Below, one piece after another: positions 26,498 through 34,308 of a DNA stretch of 64,000 bases. A model generated the notes under the pieces. The model saw nothing but the letters and a program-made list of their open reading frames with translations, was not told the origin of the DNA and did not search any database. The position numbers were made by a program, and so were the translations under genes. The DNA is from Hymenobacter jeongseonensis (GTDB lineage: Bacteria; Bacteroidota; Bacteroidia; Cytophagales; Hymenobacteraceae). The DNA is taken from the NCBI RefSeq assembly GCF_015694725.1, contig NZ_JADQDQ010000004.1, forward strand, positions 469,362 to 533,361, written 5' to 3'. Every line of letters begins with the position of its first letter. Position 1 is the stretch's first letter.

Positions 26498-27478
26498 TTA
26501 GGGCGTAACCACCGATGAGCTGGCTTGCTGCTGTGCGGCATACGGTTCCTGGCGCGGGAAGTCGCCGCCCGGGGTGAGCCAGTCGAGGACGGCCATGCGA
26601 ACGGAGATGCCGTTTTCGACCTGGTTAGTAATCAGGCTGCGCTCGTAGTCCATGACGGCGTCGCACAGCTCCACTCCCCGGTTCACGGGGCCGGGGTGCA
26701 TGATGTAGAGGCCCTTGTCGCTGATTTCCGCCAGCCGGGCATTGGTGATGCCGTAGACCCGGTGGTATTCGCGGACGTTGGGGAAAAACTGCACGTCCTG
26801 GCGCTCCATCTGCACGCGGAGCAGGTACACCACATCGGGTGCCCAGGCCATGGCCGCCTCGTAGTCGGTGAAGCGGCGGATGCTTTCCGGGATATACTTG
26901 GGCACCAAGGACCCCGGGCCGAGGTACGCGACCTCGACGCCCAGCTTTTGCAGCAGGGTGCTGGTGGAGCGCGCGACGCGCGAGTGGAGAATATCGCCGA
27001 TGATGAGGACTTTTTTGCCCCGGGGGTCGGGGAATTTTTCCTTGATGGTGAAGGCGTCCAGCAGGGCCTGGGTTGGGTGTTCGTGCGCCCCGTCGCCGGC
27101 ATTGATGACCGACGCCGTGGTTTGGCGGGCAATCATGCCGGGCAGGCCGGAGTGACTGTGGCGGACGACGATGTAGTCGGTGCGCATGGCCTGGAGCGTC
27201 TCGATGGTCTCGCGCACCGATTCGCCCTTGGTGATGGAGGAATGGTCGACGTTGAAGTTCGTCACCTCCGCCGAGAGGCGTTTGGCCGCGACCTCGAAGG
27301 AGGAGTGCGTCCGGGTGCTCGCCTCGTAGAACAGCATGAGCACGGACTTGCCCTCGAGGGCGGGGATTTTTTTCACCGAGCGGGTGAACAGTTTTTTAAA
27401 GGACGTGGATTGGTCGAGCAGGAACTCGATTTCCTCACGGTGAAGGGATGCGATGTCGAGCAGGTCTTTGCGTGCCAT
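26498..27478 (-). CDS. pyrB: Aspartate carbamoyltransferase catalytic subunit
   Basis: 326 residues. The enzyme joins carbamoyl phosphate and aspartate, the committed step of pyrimidine synthesis. Carbamoyl-phosphate motif STRTHSSFE, then GDGAHEHPTQALLD, a GDILHSRVARS segment and HPGPVNRGVE, all complete. No pyrI regulatory subunit is adjacent, so control may be through the leader. The ATG at 27478 is preceded by a 139-nt untranslated stretch below a strong terminator hairpin. pyrC follows on the same strand. Confidence 0.95.
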   Translation of the reverse strand: MARKDLLDIASLHREEIEFLLDQSTSFKKLFTRSVKKIPALEGKSVLMLFYEASTRTHSSFEVAAKRLSAEVTNFNVDHSSITKGESVRETIETLQAMRTDYIVVRHSHSGLPGMIARQTTASVINAGDGAHEHPTQALLDAFTIKEKFPDPRGKKVLIIGDILHSRVARSTSTLLQKLGVEVAYLGPGSLVPKYIPESIRRFTDYEAAMAWAPDVVYLLRVQMERQDVQFFPNVREYHRVYGITNARLAEISDKGLYIMHPGPVNRGVELCDAVMDYERSLITNQVENGISVRMAVLDWLTPGGDFPRQEPYAAQQQASSSVVTP

Positions 27479-27616
27479 ACCGAAGTTGAGGAAAGTAGGT
27501 GGGTAGTCAGGAGTAAGAGACGGGCAAGCCTATATGGTTTCGATGCGCTTACACCGCGTTGGAGTTATGCAGGTTGACTGGGCCGCGAGGCGGTAGCCAA
27601 CAAAGGCAATGGACAT

Positions 27617-27644
27617 AAAAAAACCGTTTCGGAATCCGAAACGG
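27617..27644 (-). terminator. Rho-independent terminator upstream of pyrB
   Basis: Stem CCGTTTCGG/CCGAAACGG (27624-27632 with 27636-27644), 3-nt loop, followed on the minus strand by seven T (27623-27617). It is placed to end or attenuate the leader transcript before pyrB. Confidence 0.8.
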
Positions 27645-27789
27645 TGGCGAGGCAATACCCAGATAAAACAACGGCAATACCAGCGGCAAAATGGGGGAAA
27701 CCAATGGCAACGCAGACCTGCCGGTCCATTCGCGGTTCCCTGCCGAGCAGGGTCCCGCACTTCATCAACAAGTTTTTTGGTTGAAGCAC
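27617..27789 (-). ncRNA. Candidate structured small RNA or attenuated leader upstream of pyrB
   Basis: Minus-strand transcript of about 173 nt, inferred from a consensus promoter at 27794-27822 and a strong terminator at 27617-27644. Between them I see three pairable stems. The first (GTGCTTCA with TGAAGTGC) is at about 27785-27753. The second is a hairpin GCGG-GA-CCCTGC-TCG-GCAGGG-AA-CCGC. The third is AATGG..CCATT enclosing GACC-GGCA-GGTC. The only open frames inside look non-coding. It does not show the SRP, tmRNA, RNase P or common riboswitch core motifs I know. It lies 139 nt upstream of pyrB in the same direction, so it may be an independent RNA or an attenuator for pyrBC. Confidence 0.5.
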
Positions 27790-27793
27790 GATG

Positions 27794-27822
27794 CAAAATT
27801 ACGGTTTTGTTGCGTCCGGCAA
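27794..27822 (-). promoter_or_regulatory. Consensus Bacteroidota promoter for the pyr leader or small RNA
   Basis: On the minus strand TTG (27822-27820), 18 nt, then TAATTTTG (27801-27794), an exact match to the -7 consensus TAnnTTTG. Transcription should start near 27789. The next 180 nt upstream (27823-28004) is AT-rich with no gene that I can see. Confidence 0.65.
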
Positions 27823-28004
27823 CTCATCGGCCTTGTTGATTATTTTTTGCACTGGGTTTTTCAACTTTTATTTTTGACCTAATGAGCTAGATGACGCACT
27901 TTTGGTCATTCTTTTCGCTATTAAAAAAAATCATGGCTTGCGACCAATTGCTTGGCAAGTACCGTCCACTTTAAATTTAGCTCTTTGTTCTGTCGTTCTG
28001 GATC

Positions 28005-28508
28005 TACGCCCGGACCCAGCACTACGGGGACGTAGCGTTTGACGAGGCGCAGCACGCCAAGGCCCAAAACGCCATCTGGTTTGGCGTTTAGGCGGTTTTC
28101 AGGACGAGCTCTCGGAGCGGGAGTATGATCTCTACCACCAACAGGCCCTGGAGCGAGTGGACCTCGTAGCCGACTGGCTCAAGCGCAACCCGGGCCACTT
28201 TCTGCCGGGACCCTACGCCGAAATCGTGAAGGGCGGGGCTATTTCGACCGTGAAAACGGGCTGGGGTCCGTCAAAACCGAGGAGTGGCTGGTACATAAGA
28301 CGCTACGCCGCCACGAGTACATGGTAGCCATCACTCTTCGAAAAGCCGGTGCAGAAATGCGTGCTGGCGACTGAAAACGGCCAGTAAGCGGGTGCTTGCC
28401 CTGATGGCTGCACAGCTCTACCAAAAGCATCTCAAACGGGTGCAGACCCTGCGCGATCCTCGCGCCCTGGACCAATTCCTCCTCATCGCGGCTGGAGGCA
28501 AACGCTGA
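28005..28508 (+). pseudogene. Frameshifted gene of unknown function
   Basis: At least four good protein segments are readable in changing frames: FVLSFWIYARTQHYGDVAFD, then ELSEREYDLYHQQALERVDL and WLKRNPGHFLPGPYAEIVK, then TEEWLVHKTLRRHEYMVA, then LALMAAQLYQKHLKRVQTL to the TGA at 28506. Three or more single-base shifts separate them. I do not recognise the family; it is about 165 residues and lies directly before a second frameshifted gene, so the pair was probably an operon. Confidence 0.6.
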
Positions 28509-28540
28509 TTTACCTCGTTCCCTTTTCCTCCCCCAATTTT

Positions 28541-28806
28541 ATGTCCCATACCCCCACGACGGCCGGCACCAAGCTCAAGGCCGACGCTCATACCAAGCTG
28601 CTGGTGTACTTCAAGGACGGCAACGCCCGCACGTGGTACAGCCGCAGCAACGCAAGCTCCTACGTGCCGGTGAACCCGCGCGACCTGGAGATCAAGCGCC
28701 TAAAAAGTATGCGGAGAGCGGCCACACCAAAATCAACGTCGCCATTATCTACGACCTCCACACTGGAGAGGAGGCGGCCCGAATGAAAAACGGCCAATGG
28801 GGATAA
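28541..28806 (+). pseudogene. Small gene with a single-base frameshift
   Basis: Starts MSHTPTTAGTKLKADAHTKL and reads AKLLVYFKDGNARTWYSR-type sequence well in one frame to codon 53. One base missing from an A-run (near 28704) then shifts it. In the other frame the protein continues KKYAESGHTKINVAIIYDL to EEAARMKNGQWG and stops at 28804-28806, giving 88 residues if restored. Function unknown. The break may be real or a homopolymer sequencing error. Confidence 0.55.
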
Positions 28807-28875
28807 AGCGGCTGCACCGTGACCAAACCATTGAAGGAACTATAGCAAGCTCATTCAGCCGATCGGTTTAATACC

Positions 28876-29016
28876 ATGGAACTTAAATCACCTGCTGAGC
28901 TCAATTTGATCAGCGCCGCTTTACGTTCAGGATGTTATTGTTTCAGCTGTATTAATTACAACGGCAAGATCAATGAACAGCTTGCTTTTCCATCAATCTT
29001 GCTTCTCCATCAATAA
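28876..29016 (+). CDS. Small open frame, 46 residues, doubtful
   Basis: ATG at 28876 opens MELKSPAELNLISAALRSG and ends SILLLHQ at a TAA. It lies in unusually AT-rich DNA before another low-GC open frame. There is no recognisable family. It could be the degraded start of the gene at 29049, or non-coding. Confidence 0.25.
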   Translation: MELKSPAELNLISAALRSGCYCFSCINYNGKINEQLAFPSILLLHQ

Positions 29017-29048
29017 AACCTTTTTAAACACTTACTTCACTTGTTAAA

Positions 29049-29849
29049 ATGCGTAATTTCGGAATTGTAGTTAATCACGAGCTTCTCAGCCTATCAAAGC
29101 TCAGTCGACCCATTTTTTTAGAACGTGTGACCAATGTAGAAGGCATTCGCACGAGAGGAATAAAAATGAGCTTGTTTATCAAGAATGCGCAATGCATGGA
29201 CCACCTTAAAGCCTTGTACGAGGCCGTTCACGCTGAAAGAATCACCTTCACAATGAATGATTTTGGCCTAGGTTCGAGCCATGTCCCGTTTGTTCTGAAA
29301 ATGCCACGGCCGTTGTACCATTGATTGAAAGTAAATACGTTCAGTGCTATTAAAGCGCAAGTTGTCAACTGGATGGCGGCCTTGTATGCGGCCCGATATT
29401 ATTCCAGTGACATATGGTGCAAGTTGTTGCCTGATGTGAAGCGATGGGCAAAAGCACATTACACCCCACGCGTTGCCGACCCATTGGTCGAATTAAATCC
29501 AGTATGGGCCCAGCAGTTTCGTCATGCGCTCCAGCTTGCGGGTGGAGCTGCGGGGAGCATTTTAGATAATCCTTTCACCGACATTAAGCGCCTTCGTACA
29601 GCCTTTGAAATGGGAAAAATGAACTACCAATTACCCTTGCAAATAGGCTATTTAAAAGATCAGGAGTGGTTATTAATTGTGGAGCGAGACAGGCAAAAAA
29701 TAAACCAGTATTATAAATTATTTCTGACTTTGCGCCACATGACGCCCGATGATATCGACGAGCTCATGCGAAAATATGCTGCTCCTTACATGCCGTCCTG
29801 CGATTCTAAAACTCAGTTATCGAGGGCGTGGCAGTATTGTTTTCAGTAG
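29049..29849 (+). pseudogene. Low-GC gene interrupted by one in-frame TGA
   Basis: Two open frames, 29049-29324 (MRNFGIVVNHELLSLSKL to MPRPLYH) and 29325-29849 (from KVNTFSAIKAQVVNW to AWQYCFQ), are contiguous and in the same frame, split only by TGA at 29322-29324. Read through, the product is about 266 residues, basic, soluble and without signal peptide. Base composition is clearly more AT-rich than the flanks, suggesting recent transfer. I do not recognise a family. Either a nonsense mutation killed it or it is two small genes, the second starting at an uncommon TTG. Confidence 0.5.
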
Positions 29850-30025
29850 AAAATAATGCCTGCTGTACTCTAAATGGCCCGCTTCTCTAGGCGGTAGGTG
29901 TTCTTGCTAACTTAAAATCCCACCTTGATGGCAATTGCTGACTATGCGAATGACCGTTTTCGTGAATCCCACCCAGGGCCTTAGTATGTTGCCAGTACCT
30001 TTGGTTGCCTGCTTGCCTATTCCCA

Positions 30026-30430
30026 ATGGAGCCACTTCGTCTACACAATCCGGAGGTATCCGCGTCCACCATCTTGTTTGGCGGCTTGTTTCTTTCCTTG
30101 GTCGTGACCATCATCCATCCGCCGGCCTTGTATCAGCAGCCGGTGACGTTCGGGGGCATTGTGCTGTATTATTCGCTCTATGGAGGTTTATTCTATGCAA
30201 TACGCATGGGCAAGCCTTGGGCAACAAAGCTCTTTCTGGCCGTGGCCCCGTTGTACATCATCTTCTGCCTGGCGAACTACGAGGACATTCTTGAGTTGGT
30301 CCACAGAGATGGGTGGATGGCCATCAAGGATGCAGTGACTTTTGCCTCGCGAGTGCTAGCGTTAGTCGTACTGCTCAAAGCGCCGCTACGAGGGGCAGCC
30401 GAGGAGTCAGGGGCCGCACTAACGGAGTAA
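30026..30430 (+). CDS. Small membrane protein of unknown function
   Basis: 134 residues. Four hydrophobic segments: TILFGGLFLSLVVTII, FGGIVLYYSLYGGLFYAI, KLFLAVAPLYIIFCL and a last amphipathic one near VTFASRVLALVVLLKA. The layout resembles small DoxX- or DUF-type four-helix membrane proteins, but I cannot name one. ATG 30026 is chosen over a TTG at 30005. A hairpin repeat follows at 30503-30568. Confidence 0.6.
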   Translation: MEPLRLHNPEVSASTILFGGLFLSLVVTIIHPPALYQQPVTFGGIVLYYSLYGGLFYAIRMGKPWATKLFLAVAPLYIIFCLANYEDILELVHRDGWMAIKDAVTFASRVLALVVLLKAPLRGAAEESGAALTE

Positions 30431-30502
30431 ACGCTCCTTTCCCTGAACGGGAGAAATCAGCCCGGCACTTGATGGCCCGTTGGCCCCAATCGGGCAAGGC
30501 GA

Positions 30503-30568
30503 GTTTACGAAACGCGTCTACGATTCGACGTTTACGAAACGGCCAAAGGAGATGCGTTTCGTAAACGG
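30503..30568. repeat. Direct and inverted copies of GTTTACGAAACG
   Basis: GTTTACGAAACG occurs at about 30503 and 30530, and its complement CGTTTCGTAAAC at about 30555-30566, so the second and third copies can form a 12-bp stem. It sits between two genes. A similar hairpin with arms GTTCACGAAA/TTTCGTGAAC is at 31599-31632. Confidence 0.55.
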
Positions 30569-30658
30569 CCCCGTGGGCACCCGAACGGCAACTCGGGGTG
30601 GCGGGTTAAGCAGGTAAAAACGGCTCGCTGTCCAGCCCCGTCCTGCGGCGCGCCCCGC

Positions 30659-31501
30659 CTAGCGGCAGCCGAACCGCTCTTCGGCGCGGGCCAGCGCAGC
30701 GCTATCGGCGATGACGGTGGGTCCGAAAGCCGTCAGGGCCGCCCGAAGCGTCTGGCCGTGCTGGTCGGGCAGGCACGGGTTCAGGCCGGCTTGCAGGAGC
30801 AGGCGAAGCACGGGCGTCCGGAGTTGTGTTCGCTGGTACCCGGCCAGCGCAATGGCCACCGGCTGAATGACGGAACCGTCGTCGCGCCGCCACACGCCGT
30901 TGGGGTCGGCCCCGTGCCGGAGGAGCAGGGCCACTATTTCCGCGTCCGGGTCGGCCGTAAACAAGGCTTCGTACAACACGGGCTGCCCCCGGCGGAAGGA
31001 GGTGGGTTGCCGCTCGTTGGCATCGGACCCGGTCAGCAGCAGCAGCTGCGTCCAGCGGGAATCCTGCGTGCGCACCGCTGCAAACAAATCCCCCGAGCGC
31101 AGCCCCAGCCAGGCCACCGCCAGCCACAGCCCCAGCACCGCCCCAGCCGGCAGCCCCCGGCCCGCCCCCGGCCGGTGCCGCTGCCACGCCAGCGCCAGCA
31201 GCAGTTCCCCCCCGCACACCAGCGCCGATTTCAGGTAGCCCCCGTGCAGCATCCAGCCCACCACCAAATGGGCGAGCAGCGCGCTGAGCGCCACCCGTGC
31301 CCACTCCCCGCCCGAGAGCCGGCGCGCGGGCCAGCCGGCCACGTAGGCCACCCAGCTCAAGTACAGGCAACAGGGCACGACGAAGAGCGTCAGCAGCCCC
31401 GCCTCTGGGACGATGGTGAGCACGGCCAGCCCCAGCCCCGCGTACAGCAGCCGGTCGGCCCAGCGAAACCACCGATTCGGGGAGGCCGGCAGGGGGGGCA
31501 T
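30659..31501 (-). CDS. Membrane protein with C-terminal ankyrin-type repeats
   Basis: 280 residues. N-terminal half holds about four or five helices (LLYAGLGLAVLTIVPEAGLL, LLTLFVVPCCLYLSWVAYV, ALLAHLVVGWMLHGG, AVLGLWLAVAWLGL). The C-terminal half contains ankyrin-like units, best seen as IVALLLRHGADPNGVW and VLRLLLQAGLNPCLPDQHGQT. Such repeats bind proteins, so it may be a membrane-tethered adaptor. It starts with MPPLPASPNRWFRW. Confidence 0.65.
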   Translation of the reverse strand: MPPLPASPNRWFRWADRLLYAGLGLAVLTIVPEAGLLTLFVVPCCLYLSWVAYVAGWPARRLSGGEWARVALSALLAHLVVGWMLHGGYLKSALVCGGELLLALAWQRHRPGAGRGLPAGAVLGLWLAVAWLGLRSGDLFAAVRTQDSRWTQLLLLTGSDANERQPTSFRRGQPVLYEALFTADPDAEIVALLLRHGADPNGVWRRDDGSVIQPVAIALAGYQRTQLRTPVLRLLLQAGLNPCLPDQHGQTLRAALTAFGPTVIADSAALARAEERFGCR

Positions 31502-31598
31502 AGGCGAGGGGTCGGTTAGGGGGCGTGGGGGAATGGCGGTCAGGGCAAAGAACGTCGTTGCCGGGGACAGTGGCCCCCGACCACTCCCAAAAGGGAGT

Positions 31599-31632
31599 TC
31601 ACGAAACTCATCTCCAATCCGAATTTCGTGAA
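31599..31632. repeat. Hairpin with arms GTTCACGAAA / TTTCGTGAAC
   Basis: A 10-bp perfect inverted repeat with a 14-nt loop in the intergenic space between the genes ending and starting at 31501 and 31744. It is related to the GTTTACGAAACG motif at 30503-30568. It may act as a terminator or be another dispersed repeat. Confidence 0.5.
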
Positions 31633-31743
31633 CTTTGAAAGGTGAACGGGTTTCTTGAACTCGGCAAGCGCCATGGAAGCCAGTTCCAAACGCACCCGGA
31701 ACTTGCAGGCCGGTTAGTTTAGTGGTTCAGGAAAAGGAGCGTT

Positions 31744-32178
31744 TTATTTAATTCGAAACGATTTCATGCGGCCCACCTGCTCCTCGGATACCAGGGGCGC
31801 GGCCAGCCATTCCTGCAGCTCGGTGACGTGCCGCCAGCTGATGCGGTCCCGGTGCTGGTCGTACCACGTCCGGTAAGCGTCCACGTCGGCGGGTTGGAGA
31901 ATGGGCCGGCCGGTGTATGATTCCACCGGGGTGTTGGCTCCGGACAGGAAGATGACCAGGTACACAAACTGCCTCTCGGCGAGACTCAACGGCTCCCGCT
32001 GTTGCAGGGCGTGGGCAAGAGCGGCCAAGTGTTGCTGAAAAAACGCCTCCACCCGAACGTCCGGTCCGCACGCAGTGGCTCCCGCTTGCGGGGAGGGCGC
32101 CGGCACTTGCGCCAAGGCGTTGCCATCTGAACCCAGCAGGCAGGGCAGTATCACGCAGAGGACCGCGATTGAGTTCAT
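31744..32178 (-). CDS. Small exported protein of unknown function
   Basis: 144 residues. Signal peptide MNSIAVLCVILPCLLGSDG cut after ALA, then a helical domain (EAFFQQHLAALAHALQQREP, SLAERQFVYLVIFLSG) and a C-terminal helix ending GRMKSFRIK. No family recognised. Its right side carries the first copy of the array repeat (32192-32223). Confidence 0.6.
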   Translation of the reverse strand: MNSIAVLCVILPCLLGSDGNALAQVPAPSPQAGATACGPDVRVEAFFQQHLAALAHALQQREPLSLAERQFVYLVIFLSGANTPVESYTGRPILQPADVDAYRTWYDQHRDRISWRHVTELQEWLAAPLVSEEQVGRMKSFRIK

Positions 32179-32191
32179 GGCAAAAAGATAC

Positions 32192-32223
32192 GTTCAGGAA
32201 AACGGTCCGAAAAGTAAAAAGCC
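32192..32223 (+). repeat. Array repeat copy 1 (isolated)
   Basis: Short form: GTTCAGG-AAAACGGTCCG then AAAAGTAAAAA. It has the same core as the copies at 41-48 kb and lies just upstream of the 31744-32178 gene, in the same plus orientation. Confidence 0.7.
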
Positions 32224-32232
32224 ACCAGTGGA

Positions 32233-32982
32233 TTAGTGGTCTAGCCATTGCTTAAAGGCCGGGGCACGGCCAGCGCTGACGACCAGGGCATCCCCCGCGA
32301 CCGGGGGCGCAACCTGCAGCACTAGGCGGCCCTTGAAATACGGCCGGATTTCCTGCACCGCGCCGATGCTCAGCAGGAACTGGCGGTTGATGCGAAAGAA
32401 GTGCTGGGCGTTTAATTGGCCTTCTAGCTGGTCGAGCGTGTCGGCAATGATGTACCGTTTGCCGGGGTGGGTGACGAGGAACACGACGCCTTCTTCGGCC
32501 AGAAAATACGCCACCTGGTCCACGGGCACCGCTTTCCAAGCCCGCCCTGTTTTCACCAGAAAGCGCGCGCGGGGCGTGGTGTGTACCAGGCGCTGCACGT
32601 TCGCGAGGGCGGCCGGCCGCGTGGCGGGGTGCATCGTTTCGTACTTCTGCAGGGCGCGTTCCACCTCCACGGCCTGCAAGGGCTTGAGCAGGTAGTGCAC
32701 GCTGTTCACCTGAAAGGCCTGGATGGCGTACGCGTCGTAGGCGGTGGTAAAAATGACGGGCGCGCCCACCGCCACCTGCCGGAAGATGTCGAAACTGTTG
32801 CCGTCAGATAAGTGGATGTCGCAAAACAGCACGTCGGGGGCCGGCTGCGCGCGCAGCCAGTCCACCGCGTCTTCCACCGAGCCCAGCGACGCCAGAATGC
32901 GCGTGGCGGGCCGGAGGCGGGTAAGCAAGGCGGCCAGTGCCTGGGCGGCCAAGGGCTCGTCTTCGATGACAACGACGTTCAT
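32233..32982 (-). CDS. LytTR family response regulator
   Basis: 249 residues. Receiver domain with acidic cluster EDE at residues 7-9, phospho-Asp in VLFCDIHLSDG, switch Thr in FTTAYDAYAI and Lys in YLLKPLQAVEVE. The C-terminal LytTR domain contains HFFRINRQFLLSI and a stop after FKQWLDH. The start ATG overlaps the kinase stop by 4 nt (ATGA), so the pair is translationally coupled. A longer open frame reading upstream overlaps the kinase and is ignored. Confidence 0.93.
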   Translation of the reverse strand: MNVVVIEDEPLAAQALAALLTRLRPATRILASLGSVEDAVDWLRAQPAPDVLFCDIHLSDGNSFDIFRQVAVGAPVIFTTAYDAYAIQAFQVNSVHYLLKPLQAVEVERALQKYETMHPATRPAALANVQRLVHTTPRARFLVKTGRAWKAVPVDQVAYFLAEEGVVFLVTHPGKRYIIADTLDQLEGQLNAQHFFRINRQFLLSIGAVQEIRPYFKGRLVLQVAPPVAGDALVVSAGRAPAFKQWLDH

Positions 32983-33998
32983 ACAGCAGGAGCGGTCAGG
33001 AGCGGGAGGCGGACGACGAAGGACGCCGGCGTGGGCACGATGGCCACGGGGCGGTCTGTGAGGTGGTGGTAGCGGCGTAGGATGTTTTGCAGGCCCAGGT
33101 GGGTGGACGCCACCGCGTCGGTGCGGGACTGCCGGTTGTTTTCGACCACCAGCATCCCGTCGGCCGCGGATACTTTTATCACCAGGGGCTTGCGGGGGGT
33201 AGCACCGTTGTGCTTGATGGCGTTTTCCAGCAGCATTTGCACGGCGGTGGGAGGCACCAGGGCGTCTTCCCACGCCGGGGCCACGTCCCATTCCACCCGC
33301 AGGGCCGCGCCGAAGCGGGTTTCCATTAGCTGGGCGTAGGCGCGCACCAGCGCCATTTCGCTCCGCAGCGGCACCAGCGGGTGCGCCCCGGCCGCGAGCA
33401 AGGCGCGGTAGACGTCGGAGAGCTGGCCGAGGAACTGCACGGCCCGGTCGGCGTCGAGGTGAATCAACGAGCCGAGCACGTTGAGGCTGTTGAACAAGAA
33501 GTGGGGGTCCACCTGGTTTTTCAGGGCCTCGAGCTGCGCCTGGAGGGTTTCTTTTTGCAGTTGCGTCACCCGGTACCCTTCCTGCTGCAGCTTTTGGCGG
33601 CTGTGCTCGCGCTCCACGAAGTAATAGAAGAACAAGGACAGCACCGCGCTGACTGCCAGCGACAGGCGCAGGGCTTTGGGCGTCACTTCCGCGGTGGGCA
33701 CTAGGTAGTGCTGGGGGAAGGAGAAGAACACCACCCAGAACACCAGGCTGACGAGCACCACGCTTCCCCCTTCCAGCAGGGCTTTGGCCGTGGCGGGCAG
33801 GGTGGGCAGGCGGTCCGTCCCGAAGCGGCGGGCAATGGGCGCATGGGCCCAGAAGGTGGGCAGCAGAAAGGCAAACACCAGCAGCAGTTCCTTGTAGCCG
33901 GCCAGCGTGCCCACCCACAACGTGCCGTACTCGATGAACACCGCCACGTGGAAGACCGCTACGGCGGCCAGGGCCGCCAACGTCATTTTTCGAATCAT
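32979..33998 (-). CDS. LytS-type sensor histidine kinase
   Basis: About 339 residues. Four predicted helices (3-25, 35-55, 75-100, 115-140), then the internal kinase domain with NQVDPHFLFNSLNVLGSL (phospho-His before FLFN) and HATPase motif LLENAIKHNG and LGLQNILRRY. Start ATG 33998 (MIRKMTLAAL) places the first helix at the N-terminus; the longer open frame adds an unsupported 36 residues. It forms an operon with the regulator at 32233-32982. Confidence 0.92.
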   Translation of the reverse strand: MIRKMTLAALAAVAVFHVAVFIEYGTLWVGTLAGYKELLLVFAFLLPTFWAHAPIARRFGTDRLPTLPATAKALLEGGSVVLVSLVFWVVFFSFPQHYLVPTAEVTPKALRLSLAVSAVLSLFFYYFVEREHSRQKLQQEGYRVTQLQKETLQAQLEALKNQVDPHFLFNSLNVLGSLIHLDADRAVQFLGQLSDVYRALLAAGAHPLVPLRSEMALVRAYAQLMETRFGAALRVEWDVAPAWEDALVPPTAVQMLLENAIKHNGATPRKPLVIKVSAADGMLVVENNRQSRTDAVASTHLGLQNILRRYHHLTDRPVAIVPTPASFVVRLPLLTAPAV

Positions 33999-34308
33999 GG
34001 GGCCTGGGTTAGGTGAGGCATTGCGCCACGGCAAAGGTCGCCGAACGAAGAAAGCGGAGGCAGCGCCCCCCTTGGTCGCGCGGGGGCCTGACCACCATAC
34101 CGGCACGACCAGGCAAAACTACCAGCTCGCCCGACGAAAAGCCGCATTCGTCCCGCCAACTCACCCGGCTCCTCTCCCGATTCACTGCCCCGGAATCCGC
34201 ATTCGGCAGAAAACACTTCCAGACGGGGGAAAAGCGGAGGAGGTTTGTCGCATCCTGTTCGCAACCGGGTGCGGCCGTTCCTTCTCTCCATCCTTACCCC
34301 CACTCCGC
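33999..34308. other. 310-nt divergent intergenic region
   Basis: It separates the divergent kinase and radical SAM genes and must hold promoters for both. I see no clear TAnnTTTG box, repeat or small gene in it. Confidence 0.4.

Noticed and set aside
27530..27796. Small protein gene in the pyr leader
   Set aside because: Two open frames exist but neither looks protein-like, and the segment pairs into stems and ends at a terminator, so RNA is preferred.
29322..29324. TGA read as selenocysteine
   Set aside because: No selenoprotein family match, no selenocysteine machinery in the window, and the gene lies in a decay zone.
32233..33918. Single 561-codon minus frame joining kinase and regulator
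   Set aside because: Its first half is out of frame with the kinase; the real genes are 32979-33998 and 32233-32982 with a 4-nt overlap.
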